64,000 nucleotides of DNA from JBEKHT01 sp049516595 (GTDB lineage: Bacteria > Chloroflexota > Anaerolineae > Anaerolineales > RBG-16-64-43): the NCBI GenBank assembly GCA_049516595.1, contig JBEKSY010000006.1, forward strand, positions 62,001-126,000, given 5' to 3'. Positions 26,140 through 33,405 of the stretch are shown piece after piece. The translations under genes were made by a program, and so were the position numbers. The notes beneath the pieces are model-generated. The model did no database searches. It was not told where the DNA came from and saw nothing but the letters and a program-made list of their open reading frames with translations. Each line of letters opens with the position of its first letter. Position 1 is the first letter of the stretch.

Positions 26140-26367
26140 GATCCAAGCCAAACGAGAACCCAAGGGTTTGCCAGCATGGTTCGGGCCGGTCAGACCGGAA
26201 AAGAATGTCCCGCCTGGACCGCAAGGGACGGGTCCGCCCTCCGGGGGGCGTGAGCGTTTTCAGCAGGGGGATCCACATCAATCTGCGTGTCTCGAGAACA
26301 GATGTTACCGGCGCGCCCTGGCCCAGTCCGCTGGGACGGGCTTGCCCCTGCCTTGGGTGGGCCCGAC
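26140..26367. other. Intergenic between exporter promoter and transposase remnant
   Basis: About 230 bases with no gene that I recognise. It may include the decayed 3' flank of the IS110 element, but I could not identify an element end. Confidence 0.35.
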
Positions 26368-27100
26368 TTAGGTTCTTGGTAGGGGCTCCTGCTTCTTCAG
26401 GATCCAAGAAGTCGCCTCCGAGAGAGACCGGGCCACCGCACCAACTGCGACGGAAGGACCTTTCCTTTTTTGATTCGGTCGTAGAGTCGTGAGACGTGCT
26501 GGCGCTTCCAGCCTGCCTTGGCGCGATTGATAGCAATGATCTTGGCGGCTTCGGCACAGGCCCACTTCGGGTGGTGGTTGGCCCTCCCCGTCTGCCGCCG
26601 GGCAGGTTGGCGCACGGGACCGTAAGGGATCTTTCCGCCGCCCTGGCCTAACCCTCGGGGCAGGGCGGCCTTCACTTTGGGAGTGATTCCGCCGTTGCCA
26701 GCGAGTTTTTCGGCCAACTGAAAGCGGTCGATCGACCCAACCTCTCGTTTGATGACGGTCGCCGAAATATCGCCCACGCCAGGGAGGGTCTTGAGCAGCG
26801 GCATGTTTGGACTGGTCTGGATCTGCTGGCGCATGCGACTCTCAAGGGCCTGCATCTGGATGTTGAAGCCGTCCAGGAGTTCGAGCTCCTGCTTGACACA
26901 GTTGGACGGATCTGGCGGAAGGGCCTTGAGTGTGCCCTCGAGAGCCCAATGCGGCCCTTCTTGGAAATGAGATCGGTGACGCCTGTTGGCGAGTGGGCGT
27001 ATTTGGCTAGGGTGGCATGGATCCGGTCCTGGATGGCAGTCCGCATACCCGACAGACCACTCCGGGTCCGAGGTAGTTCTCGTTCGTCCCCCACTGAGCC
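26368..27100 (-). pseudogene. IS110-family transposase remnant, 5'-truncated and frameshifted
   Basis: Three consecutive minus-strand frames together read as the second half of an IS110 (DEDD) transposase. The first has DERELPRTRSGLSGMRTAIQ and YAHSPTGVTDLISKKGR. The second has LLKTLPGVGDISATVIKREV and the RFQLAEKLAGNGG segment, the Transposase_20 core with its helix-hairpin-helix. The third has KGPSVAVGAVARSLSEATSW, the usual family C-terminus. The frame changes near 26950 and again at a run of A/T near 26462-26470. The N-terminal DEDD/RuvC-like catalytic domain is absent, so the element is dead. No second copy is visible. The conserved Ser of the C-terminal domain cannot be placed with confidence in this decayed sequence. 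Confidence 0.85.
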
Positions 27101-27174
27101 TGGTGGCAGCCACCCAGCCTACCCGCTGGGGCAGGACTTTCCTACAATCCTTCTCGGTGACGCAATTCGTTTGC

Positions 27175-27203
27175 TTGACAATGACGGTCGGAAAAGATAT
27201 GAT
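27175..27203 (+). promoter_or_regulatory. Strong sigma-70 promoter for superoxide dismutase
   Basis: A perfect TTGACA (27175-27180), exactly 17 bases, and TATGAT (27198-27203). The predicted start is near 27210, giving a leader of about 100 bases. Confidence 0.82.
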
Positions 27204-27312
27204 CACCCTCCGAGTTGGATCCGCCCGCAGCGACCTGCGAGCGAAATGATGGTACAGGAATCCCTCTGAGCCGGTCAAGAGGGTCAAGTTATTTTCGCCA
27301 AGGAGACGAACC

Positions 27313-27921
27313 ATGGCACACGAACTGCCCGCCCTGCCGTATGCCTATGAGGCGCTGGAGCCATACATCGACGCCCAAACCATGCGGATTCATCACGACA
27401 TGCATCACAAGGCGTATGTGGACGGCCTCAACAAGGCCGAGACGATGCTCAAGGACGCCCGCGCCAAGGGCGACTTTGCGCTCGTCAAGCACTGGGAGCG
27501 CGAGCTTGCCTTTCACGGATCGGGACACTTCCTCCATTCTGCTTTCTGGCAGGTGATGGCCGCAAGCGGGAAGGGGGGTGGCGGCAAGCCGGGGGGTGAC
27601 CTGCTCAAGGAGGTGGAAGCGACCTTTGGTTCCTTCGAGGTGTTCAGCAAGCAGTTCAGCGCGGCCGCGGGCGCGGTGGAGGGATCGGGTTGGGCCCTGC
27701 TAGTCGTCCAGCCCTCTAAGAAACACCTGGAGATCTTGACCGCCGAGAAACACCAAAACCTGACCCAGTGGGGAGCGACCCCCATCCTGGTGTTGGACGT
27801 CTGGGAACACGCCTACTATCTCAAGTATCAGAACCGCCGAGGGGACTACGTTCAGGCCTGGTGGAATGTGGTCAACTGGCCCGAGGTGGCTAAGCGCTTC
27901 GCGGCGGAGTTCAGCAAGTAG
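27313..27921 (+). CDS. sodA: Superoxide dismutase, Fe/Mn family
   Basis: Converts superoxide to oxygen and peroxide in the cytoplasm. The 202 residues carry the family metal ligands: His27 in MRIHHDMHH, the His of HFLHSAFW, and Asp and His of LDVWEHAYYL. The conserved gateway Tyr is in HHKAYVDGLN. The second-ligand block reads FHGSGHFLHSAFW, where most Mn forms have GGHxNHxxFW. This marks a less common subgroup, and the metal cannot be assigned with certainty. AAGGAG precedes the ATG. It has its own strong promoter and a leader of about 100 bases, and is followed 100 bases later by a ferredoxin gene that may share the transcript. Confidence 0.95.
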   Translation: MAHELPALPYAYEALEPYIDAQTMRIHHDMHHKAYVDGLNKAETMLKDARAKGDFALVKHWERELAFHGSGHFLHSAFWQVMAASGKGGGGKPGGDLLKEVEATFGSFEVFSKQFSAAAGAVEGSGWALLVVQPSKKHLEILTAEKHQNLTQWGATPILVLDVWEHAYYLKYQNRRGDYVQAWWNVVNWPEVAKRFAAEFSK

Positions 27922-28021
27922 CCTGGGGTCACGCGCAGGTCGGGAGGCGGTTAGGATCGACGGCTCTCGGTGAGAGACTGAGGCATCAGGGCAACCCTTC
28001 CGATCTGGAGGAGATCCGACC

Positions 28022-28417
28022 ATGACACACATCATCACTAGTCTCTGCTTGCGCGATGGCAGCTGTGTTGAGGTTTGCCCCGTCGAGTGCATTGTCCCGG
28101 GCAAGCCGGGGGACAAGTGGCCTTGGTTTTACATTGATCCCGACACCTGCATCGACTGCGGGGCCTGCATCCCCGAATGCCCGCTCGAGGCCATCTTCCC
28201 TGAAGATGAGGTGCCGGTCGGGTACAAAGCCAAGGGCGGGGAGCGACTCAGTCGCCCAGAGGGAGGCTCCGCGTTCGAGGGGACCAATCACAACGGAGAG
28301 TCGGTGCGCGTCGAACACACGGTCGTGCTCAGCGCGGGGCAGGTGGTGGATCTGCGCGCCGACATTGAACCCAACTACAAGTTCTTCAAGGAGGGCCCAG
28401 GATACTCGGCCCGCTGA
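28022..28417 (+). CDS. Ferredoxin with two iron-sulfur cluster motifs
   Basis: A 131-residue electron carrier. Residues 1-65 contain the two cluster-binding stretches: CLRDGSCVEVCPVEC, and CIDCGACIPECP, a standard CxxCxxCxxxCP 4Fe-4S motif. The spacing of the first (C-x5-C-x3-CP) suggests the 7-Fe (3Fe-4S plus 4Fe-4S) ferredoxin type. The C-terminal 65 residues are an extension without recognised motifs. GGAGGAGATC precedes the ATG. It is placed between superoxide dismutase and a fumarase/aspartase-like lyase and ends at a strong terminator, so it belongs with the dismutase upstream and not the lyase downstream. Confidence 0.93.
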   Translation: MTHIITSLCLRDGSCVEVCPVECIVPGKPGDKWPWFYIDPDTCIDCGACIPECPLEAIFPEDEVPVGYKAKGGERLSRPEGGSAFEGTNHNGESVRVEHTVVLSAGQVVDLRADIEPNYKFFKEGPGYSAR

Positions 28418-28431
28418 GGGACACGCTTACG

Positions 28432-28463
28432 AAGGCGGGAGCCGAGCTGGCTCCCGCCTTTTT
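28432..28463 (+). terminator. Rho-independent terminator after ferredoxin
   Basis: A 12-bp perfect stem (28432-28443 with 28449-28460) with a GAGCT loop runs into five T. It is a strong intrinsic terminator, and the next gene's ribosome site follows within 40 bases. Confidence 0.93.
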
Positions 28464-28499
28464 CATCTGGCCGGCTCCGGGGAGGAGAGGAGGGTGCCC

Positions 28500-29933
28500 A
28501 TGAATGGTTTTCGAGTGGAACGTGACTCCTTGGGAGAGATCCGAGTTCCGGCCCAGGCTTTCTACGGCGCTCAAACGCAGCGGGCCGTGGAGAACTTCCC
28601 CATCTCTGGGCTGCGTCCCTGGCGGGCCTCGATTTGGTCGCTCGGGGTGATCAAGCGGGCTGCGGCGGAAGTGAACCGGGGTCTGGGCCTTCTGGAGCCA
28701 AGTAAGTCCGAGGCGATTGTGCAGGCCGCACAGGAGGTGATGGACGGCCAATGGGATCGCGAGTTTGTCGTCGACCCGTTCCAGGCCGGAGCCGGGACCA
28801 GCCATCATATGAATGCCAATGAGGTTATCGCCAACCGCGCCACTCAGATCCTCGGCGGTCAGTTGGGCGAATACCGCGTGCACCCGAATGACGACGTCAA
28901 CATGGCTCAATCCACCAACGACGTGATTCCCACTGCCATCCGCCTGGGTTGCCTGTGGCGGCTGGATGAGTTGCTGGGAGGCCTGAAGGAGTTGCATGCC
29001 GCCCTCGCTCAAAAGGCTCTGGATTTTGATGACATCGTGAAGTCCGGACGAACGCACTTGCAAGACGCGGTTCCCGTGCGGTTGGGACAGGAATTCGGGG
29101 GATATGCGAGTGCGGTGAAGCGGGATGCCGAGCGGATCGAGCAGGCGGCGGAGGGCTTGCGAAGGCTTGGCATTGGAGGGACGGCCGTGGGAACTGGGTT
29201 GAACGCCCATCCCGATTACCGCACGCGCATGATTCACAAGCTGAAGGAGTGCAGCCGGCTGCACTTGGTGGCCGCCGATGACCTTTTCGAAGCCATGCAA
29301 TCCCAGGCCGACGCGGCCCACTTTTCGGGCTCGCTTCGCACCCTGGCCCTCACGCTCGTGCGGATTGCGAACGACCTGCGCCTGCTCGCCTCCGGGCCCG
29401 CCACGGGATTGGGGGAGATCGTCTTCCCGGCGGTGCAGCCCGGCTCCTCCATCATGCCGGGCAAGGTGAATCCGGTGATGGCCGAGATGCTCGATCAGGC
29501 CATGTACCACGTCTTGGGCTGCGACACCACGGTGGCGATCGCAAGTCAAGCCGGACAGCTCGAGCTCAACGTGATGATGCCGGTCATTGCCCACAACCTT
29601 TTTGAGATGATGCAGGTGACGATCGGGGCGGTTGGCGCTTTCACCGAAAGAGGCGTCAAGGGACTGCGGGCCAATCGCGAGCGCGCTGAAGGTTGGCTGG
29701 CCCGCAACTCGATTGTCGCCACCGCGCTCAACCCGCTGATTGGTTATCTGGCGGCGGCCGAGCTGGTCAAGGCGGCGGAGGCTCAGGGGCTCAGCATCTA
29801 CGAAATCGCCGTAGCGCAGGCCGGACAGGGCAAGCTGCGAAACAGGGAGAGCGGGGAAAGCGTGACCGTGCAGGAAGTGGAGAGCGCGTTGGGGAACCTG
29901 CGCCGAATGACCGAGGGCGGCATCCAGGCTTGA
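28500..29933 (+). CDS. Class II fumarase / aspartate ammonia-lyase family enzyme
   Basis: A 477-residue homotetrameric lyase. It eliminates from malate or aspartate to give fumarate, or works in reverse. The superfamily signature GSSIMPGKVNP is present. So are VDPFQAGAGTSHHMNANEVI, HPNDDVNMAQSTNDVIPTA and SGRTHLQDAVPVRLGQEFGGYA. The FQAGAGTS block is nearer to aspartases (fumarases commonly have QTGSGTQ), and the HPNDDVN block is also shared. I therefore lean to aspartase but do not assign a symbol. The start is ATG 28500 with GGAGG seven bases upstream. The gene is separated from ferredoxin by a terminator and followed after 14 bases by the JAMM peptidase gene. Confidence 0.9.
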   Translation: MNGFRVERDSLGEIRVPAQAFYGAQTQRAVENFPISGLRPWRASIWSLGVIKRAAAEVNRGLGLLEPSKSEAIVQAAQEVMDGQWDREFVVDPFQAGAGTSHHMNANEVIANRATQILGGQLGEYRVHPNDDVNMAQSTNDVIPTAIRLGCLWRLDELLGGLKELHAALAQKALDFDDIVKSGRTHLQDAVPVRLGQEFGGYASAVKRDAERIEQAAEGLRRLGIGGTAVGTGLNAHPDYRTRMIHKLKECSRLHLVAADDLFEAMQSQADAAHFSGSLRTLALTLVRIANDLRLLASGPATGLGEIVFPAVQPGSSIMPGKVNPVMAEMLDQAMYHVLGCDTTVAIASQAGQLELNVMMPVIAHNLFEMMQVTIGAVGAFTERGVKGLRANRERAEGWLARNSIVATALNPLIGYLAAAELVKAAEAQGLSIYEIAVAQAGQGKLRNRESGESVTVQEVESALGNLRRMTEGGIQA

Positions 29934-29947
29934 GACGGCCGAAGACC

Positions 29948-30394
29948 ATGAGGGAAGGGTCCAGCCGACGGAAACTGCGCCTCCAGCTCCGGCATCTGGC
30001 CGAGATGCGGCGGGCGGTCACGGCCGCGGCACCGGAGGAGGGATGTGGGCTCGTCTTAGGGATCGGCGAGAAAGGGCTCGAGGTCGTCCCTATTGAGAAT
30101 GTCATCCACAGCCCCACGCGCTTTCGGCTGGAGGGAGCGGCCCAGGTGAAGGCCATGGTTGGGGCCGCGCAAAGGGGATGGGAGCTGGTCGCGATCTTTC
30201 ATTCTCACCCCAGCGGACCGACTTATCCCTCGCCAACCGACCTGGCGGAGGCGGCCTACCCGGACGCCCTCTATTTGATCTGGGCCCCGGGGCCCACGAA
30301 ACGGTGGGAATGCCGCGCCTTCGAGCTGAGGGGAATCTCACTCATGGCGGGGGCGAGCAGCTTTGTACCTGTGGAGGTTGTGAGCGAGGAATAG
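29948..30394 (+). CDS. JAMM/MPN metallopeptidase-like protein (M67 family)
   Basis: A 148-residue protein with the JAB1/MPN+ zinc peptidase motif HSHPSGPTYPSPTD (HxH-x10-D) and an upstream Glu in APEEGCGLVLG. The single-domain length is that of the prokaryotic JAMM proteins. These remove ubiquitin-like or sulfur-carrier proteins from their targets, or trim them. No ThiS/MoaD-like partner or E1-like gene is adjacent, so the substrate is not given by context. ATG 29948 lacks a good ribosome site; an alternative in-frame start is Met at about 30005. It probably shares the lyase transcript. Confidence 0.87.
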   Translation: MREGSSRRKLRLQLRHLAEMRRAVTAAAPEEGCGLVLGIGEKGLEVVPIENVIHSPTRFRLEGAAQVKAMVGAAQRGWELVAIFHSHPSGPTYPSPTDLAEAAYPDALYLIWAPGPTKRWECRAFELRGISLMAGASSFVPVEVVSEE

Positions 30395-30429
30395 GAGCCC
30401 GAGGGCTGGAGGGCGCCGTCGGCCCTTGC

Positions 30430-30591
30430 CTAGAGCCAACTCGCCAGAAGGCCCAGGGCGAATCCCGCGGCCAAAGCGATCCCGGCGGGTCGCAAGTACC
30501 TTCGGGCCGAATAGAGCCCCTTCAGAACCTGCTCCACTGCCATCAACAGGTAGAGCTGGGTCTTCAACCAGGTCAATTCAAAGTTCATCAT
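30430..30591 (-). CDS. Tiny membrane protein at the end of the ftsZ operon
   Basis: A 53-residue protein found by direct translation. Residues 1-33 form an amphipathic, partly basic helix (ELTWLKTQLYLLMAVEQVLK), and residues 36-53 form a single hydrophobic helix ending at the C-terminus (AGIALAAGFALGLLASWL). An AGGAG ribosome site lies eight bases before a double ATG, and the start follows the preceding gene's stop by 12 bases. No family is recognised. The tail-anchored topology and operon position after ftsZ suggest a membrane-linked partner in division or envelope work; that is inference. Confidence 0.65.
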   Translation of the reverse strand: MMNFELTWLKTQLYLLMAVEQVLKGLYSARRYLRPAGIALAAGFALGLLASWL

Positions 30592-30603
30592 CTCTCGGGC
30601 TCC

Positions 30604-30840
30604 TTACTTGGAAGTGCTGATCCTCAGGATCTGACCCCGCTCATCCGCCACAACCCGCACCAAGCGAGGCAGCAGCGCTCCACTATCCGTGCGAACCTTG
30701 CCCCGGTAGGTGAGCGCATACTGCGTCCGCCCCCCGGCGCCGGACTGGGTGCTGAGGCTGGGATGGACCCCTCGCAGTTCTGGGTATTCCCGGTATACCC
30801 GGGCACTAATTCGTTCCACAAGCTGAGAAGACATGCCCAT
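30604..30840 (-). CDS. Small conserved-looking protein downstream of ftsZ
   Basis: A 78-residue, mildly basic protein with no signal or membrane segment. The C-terminal half (TQYALTYRGKVRTDSG, then PRLVRVVADERGQILRISTS) looks like a compact beta-rich fold with a conserved-type ending. Its ATG lies five bases after the ftsZ stop, and a second ATG two codons later is possible. The tight spacing with both neighbours supports a real gene. I do not recognise the family. Confidence 0.62.
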   Translation of the reverse strand: MGMSSQLVERISARVYREYPELRGVHPSLSTQSGAGGRTQYALTYRGKVRTDSGALLPRLVRVVADERGQILRISTSK

Positions 30841-30845
30841 GAGAA

Positions 30846-32102
30846 CTAAGCCTTTCCCGTTCGCACCAGGCGGTTACTGCTGGTAGAGGCCAGGGCCTCC
30901 TCGAGCCCTCGCCGGCGCCGGCGGATGAAGGCGGGCACGTCCAGATCTTCTTCGGCCGAAGGGGGCTGGACGCGGTGGGCTGCATGCGCCGCAGAAGCCG
31001 GGGTCGTCTCCAGCGATAGCGCGCGCTCCTCTTCGGGTTTGACCGAGGTAGCTTGCAGGAGGATGTGGGAGGCGCCAGCCAGAACACTCCCCAGCGGCTG
31101 CCCACCCACGCCCGTGACCACGACAATAGCCTGGACGCGCCCGCTCATGCCCGGATCGATGGCGGCTCCAAACACAACCTCCGCGTCCTTGGCGCCTGCG
31201 GCCTGGATCTCCTGCATCGCCTTGTGCACTTCCATCAGCTCCAGGTCTTCCCCTCCGGTGAAGTGGACCAGGATTCCTGCGGCATGATCCAAGGAGCCAA
31301 TTTCCAGCATGGGATTGCGCAGGGCAGACCGGACCGCGGACACGGCTTTGTCCGGCCCGCTGCCCTGACCCACGGCGAAGTAGGCGCCGCCTGCGAGCTG
31401 CATTAGCGCTCGCACATGGGAGAAGTCGACGTTCACGAGTCCCGGGCGAGTGATCAACTCGGTGATGGCCTGCACCCCCTGCCGGAGAACATCGTCGGCC
31501 AGCCGCAAGGCGACGTCAAAGCTGGTCTGCCGCGGGGCCACCGCAAGCAGCCGGTCATTGGGGATCGTGATCAAGGTGTCGCAGTATTCGCGCAGGCGCT
31601 CCATGCCCGCTTCCGCAATCAGGGCCCGTTTGCGTCCCTCGAAGGAAAAGGGCAGGGTGACAATGGCCACAACGATCGCACCCTGCTTGCGCGCGATCTC
31701 AGCGGCCACTGGGATGGCGCCCGTTCCTGTCCCACCGCCCAACCCACAGGTCAGGAACACCATGTCGCCCGGCCCCAGCACCTCCGCCAGCTCCCGCTCG
31801 CTCTCGCGGGCGGCCGCCTCACCCACATCCGGCATTCCTCCTGCACCCAGGCCCCGGGTCGTATGCGGCCCTAGGGCGACCTTGACTGGCGCCAGGCAGG
31901 TGGCCAGGGCCTGTTGGTCTGTGTTGCATGCAATGAACTCGACGCCACCCAATCCGAGCTCAATCATTCGGTTGACTGCGTTGGACCCTCCGCCGCCCAG
32001 GCCAACCACCTTAAGCACCGTGACCCCGGGCGCCAAAGCCTTCTCGGGCCGGGTTGGGCTCAAGCTGAAGTCCTGGGGTTTCCCCAAGAATGCGTTCGTC
32101 AC
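30846..32102 (-). CDS. ftsZ: Cell division protein FtsZ
   Basis: The tubulin-like GTPase that forms the division ring. Its 418 residues show GLGGGGSNAVNRMIE, the tubulin signature LGGGTGTGA, the T7 synergy-type region SFDVALRLADDVLRQG and NVDFSHVRALM. A variable linker and the conserved C-terminal peptide DLDVPAFIRRRRRG follow, with a further 20-residue tail. The start is GTG 32102 behind GAGGAGTGCTCT and overlaps the stop of the upstream gene (GTGA), so it is translationally coupled to a glycosidase-like protein. No ftsA, ftsQ or mur genes are near, which is unusual. A near-perfect sigma-54 promoter precedes the coupled gene, so part or all of ftsZ expression may depend on RpoN. Confidence 0.97.
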   Translation of the reverse strand: MTNAFLGKPQDFSLSPTRPEKALAPGVTVLKVVGLGGGGSNAVNRMIELGLGGVEFIACNTDQQALATCLAPVKVALGPHTTRGLGAGGMPDVGEAAARESERELAEVLGPGDMVFLTCGLGGGTGTGAIPVAAEIARKQGAIVVAIVTLPFSFEGRKRALIAEAGMERLREYCDTLITIPNDRLLAVAPRQTSFDVALRLADDVLRQGVQAITELITRPGLVNVDFSHVRALMQLAGGAYFAVGQGSGPDKAVSAVRSALRNPMLEIGSLDHAAGILVHFTGGEDLELMEVHKAMQEIQAAGAKDAEVVFGAAIDPGMSGRVQAIVVVTGVGGQPLGSVLAGASHILLQATSVKPEEERALSLETTPASAAHAAHRVQPPSAEEDLDVPAFIRRRRRGLEEALASTSSNRLVRTGKA

Positions 32103-33355
32103 AGAGCACTCCTCTCGCCCACCGATCTCAGCGGCTCGACAAGGCATCCGGCTGTCTGGAGACGCTCAACGAGGTCCATCGGCGGTTCGTCGCCCAGGAC
32201 CGTCACCCGCTCGGCCTGCATGGCCTCCTCAACCGAATATCCGCAAGTCGGCCGGTAAGTGCGCAGGTAGTCTTGAATGGTCTGCCAGGCTCCCTGAGCT
32301 AGCTCCTCGGCCTCAGGGGGGATCAGGAAGTAATGTTCGAAGCGCTTGCCAGCCGGATCTGGCCCCGGAGGGGTCGTCTGGCTCTGCAGCCGCTTCAGTC
32401 CATCCACCACGGGCAAGCTGGTCCCATCCGACCGGTACCAGGCCTGGTCGGCGAAGGGGCTGGCCTCTTCCGTCGCGAGCAACCAGAAGGTCACATTCTG
32501 CAGCCAAAATGGAAGCCTCCCCATGCGGGCCTGCCGGGCGATCTGAAGATTGATCTCTGAGTGGCGCTCCGGATCGGCCGGAGGAAAGTTGGGGTCGATG
32601 CGGCTGTGGAGCACGGCTCCCCCGCGAACCATCACGATCGGTCGCGGCTCGCCCAGGTGGCTCTGGACGATTTCCTCGACCCACTGGAAACCAAAGAAGC
32701 CCCGATGGTCTTCGCTTCCCGGCGGGGTAAGGTAGGGGCGAGCCTCCGGCCAGCGTTCGCACCCGCCGCGACCCCAATCCCAAGGGCGGTTGTAGGCCCA
32801 GGCGTCGACCGCGAACTCCATGCTCGAGAGCAGCTCGGCCTTCCCGCGGCGCTCGATGGAGGTCAGGGCCGCATCGAGGAACGACAGATCCCAGTAGTCT
32901 CCTCCCGGGTAGAGCGGAGGGAACAGAGGAATCAGCCCTTCCTCCTGTTCCATTTCCGCAATCGGAAGAAAGACATCGAGGAATTGCTCGACGGGAGAGG
33001 CCTGCGACCACTGGCCCGGTCGCCAGGATTCTTGCTGGTTGGGAGCCGAGAATAGGGCCAAGTAGCGTGCTCCCCAACCCGCGTAGCTGCGGAAGAGCAG
33101 CCGCAATTCGGGGCCCAGGGGGCGAATGGGGCTTTCAGGGAGGTGCAGGATGGGTTGGATCCCGGATTCTCGGAGGGCGCAGATGAAGCTTTCAGGAATG
33201 GCTCGCGCGAGACCGGAGCGAAGGGTCAGCCACCCGAGTTCGAGAGCCTGGAACTCGGGCAGCCAGCGTGCAAGATCCTTGGTTGTGTAATGCAGGTCGT
33301 CCGGGTAGTAATGAAGCCCCAGGCGTGTTCGCTCGGCGGTAATGGCAGCGTTCAT
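32099..33355 (-). CDS. TIM-barrel glycosidase-like protein coupled to ftsZ
   Basis: A 418-residue protein with no signal peptide. It reads like a TIM-barrel hydrolase: GLHYYPDDLHYTTKDLARWL, ALELGWLTLRSGLARAIPES, then IQPILHLPES, GWGARYLALFSAPNQ and ELLSSMEFAVDAWAYNRPWD. I cannot place catalytic residues or an exact family. ATG 33355 is preferred: GTG 33364 is nearly at the predicted sigma-54 start site, while the ATG has GGGGTGA in front of it. The stop overlaps the ftsZ start. The promoter at 33380-33395 suggests control by the RpoN module, and the coupling suggests a role linked to division or to the cell envelope (inference). Confidence 0.65.
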   Translation of the reverse strand: MNAAITAERTRLGLHYYPDDLHYTTKDLARWLPEFQALELGWLTLRSGLARAIPESFICALRESGIQPILHLPESPIRPLGPELRLLFRSYAGWGARYLALFSAPNQQESWRPGQWSQASPVEQFLDVFLPIAEMEQEEGLIPLFPPLYPGGDYWDLSFLDAALTSIERRGKAELLSSMEFAVDAWAYNRPWDWGRGGCERWPEARPYLTPPGSEDHRGFFGFQWVEEIVQSHLGEPRPIVMVRGGAVLHSRIDPNFPPADPERHSEINLQIARQARMGRLPFWLQNVTFWLLATEEASPFADQAWYRSDGTSLPVVDGLKRLQSQTTPPGPDPAGKRFEHYFLIPPEAEELAQGAWQTIQDYLRTYRPTCGYSVEEAMQAERVTVLGDEPPMDLVERLQTAGCLVEPLRSVGERSAL

Positions 33356-33379
33356 CGGCGTCACCCCGTGGATGAACGT

Positions 33380-33395
33380 TGCAAGGCCTGTGCCA
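33380..33395 (-). promoter_or_regulatory. Sigma-54 promoter upstream of the glycosidase-like gene and ftsZ
   Basis: Read on the minus strand it is TGGCACAGGCCTTGCA, one mismatch from TGGCACG-N4-TTGCA, with GG and GC ten bases apart. It sits 10 bases after the stop of the TPR-protease gene. Its start site (near 33368) is just ahead of ATG 33355. Confidence 0.75.
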
Positions 33396-33405
33396 ACCGC
33401 CTTGG

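Noticed and set aside
27100..27314. N-terminal part of the minus-strand frame upstream of the IS110 remnant
   Set aside because: Not similar to IS110 transposase, and it covers the strong dismutase promoter on the other strand.
27312..27327. Sigma-54-like site TGGCACACGAACTGCC
   Set aside because: It lies inside the start of the superoxide dismutase coding region, its -12 element is CTGCC, and a strong sigma-70 promoter already explains the gene.
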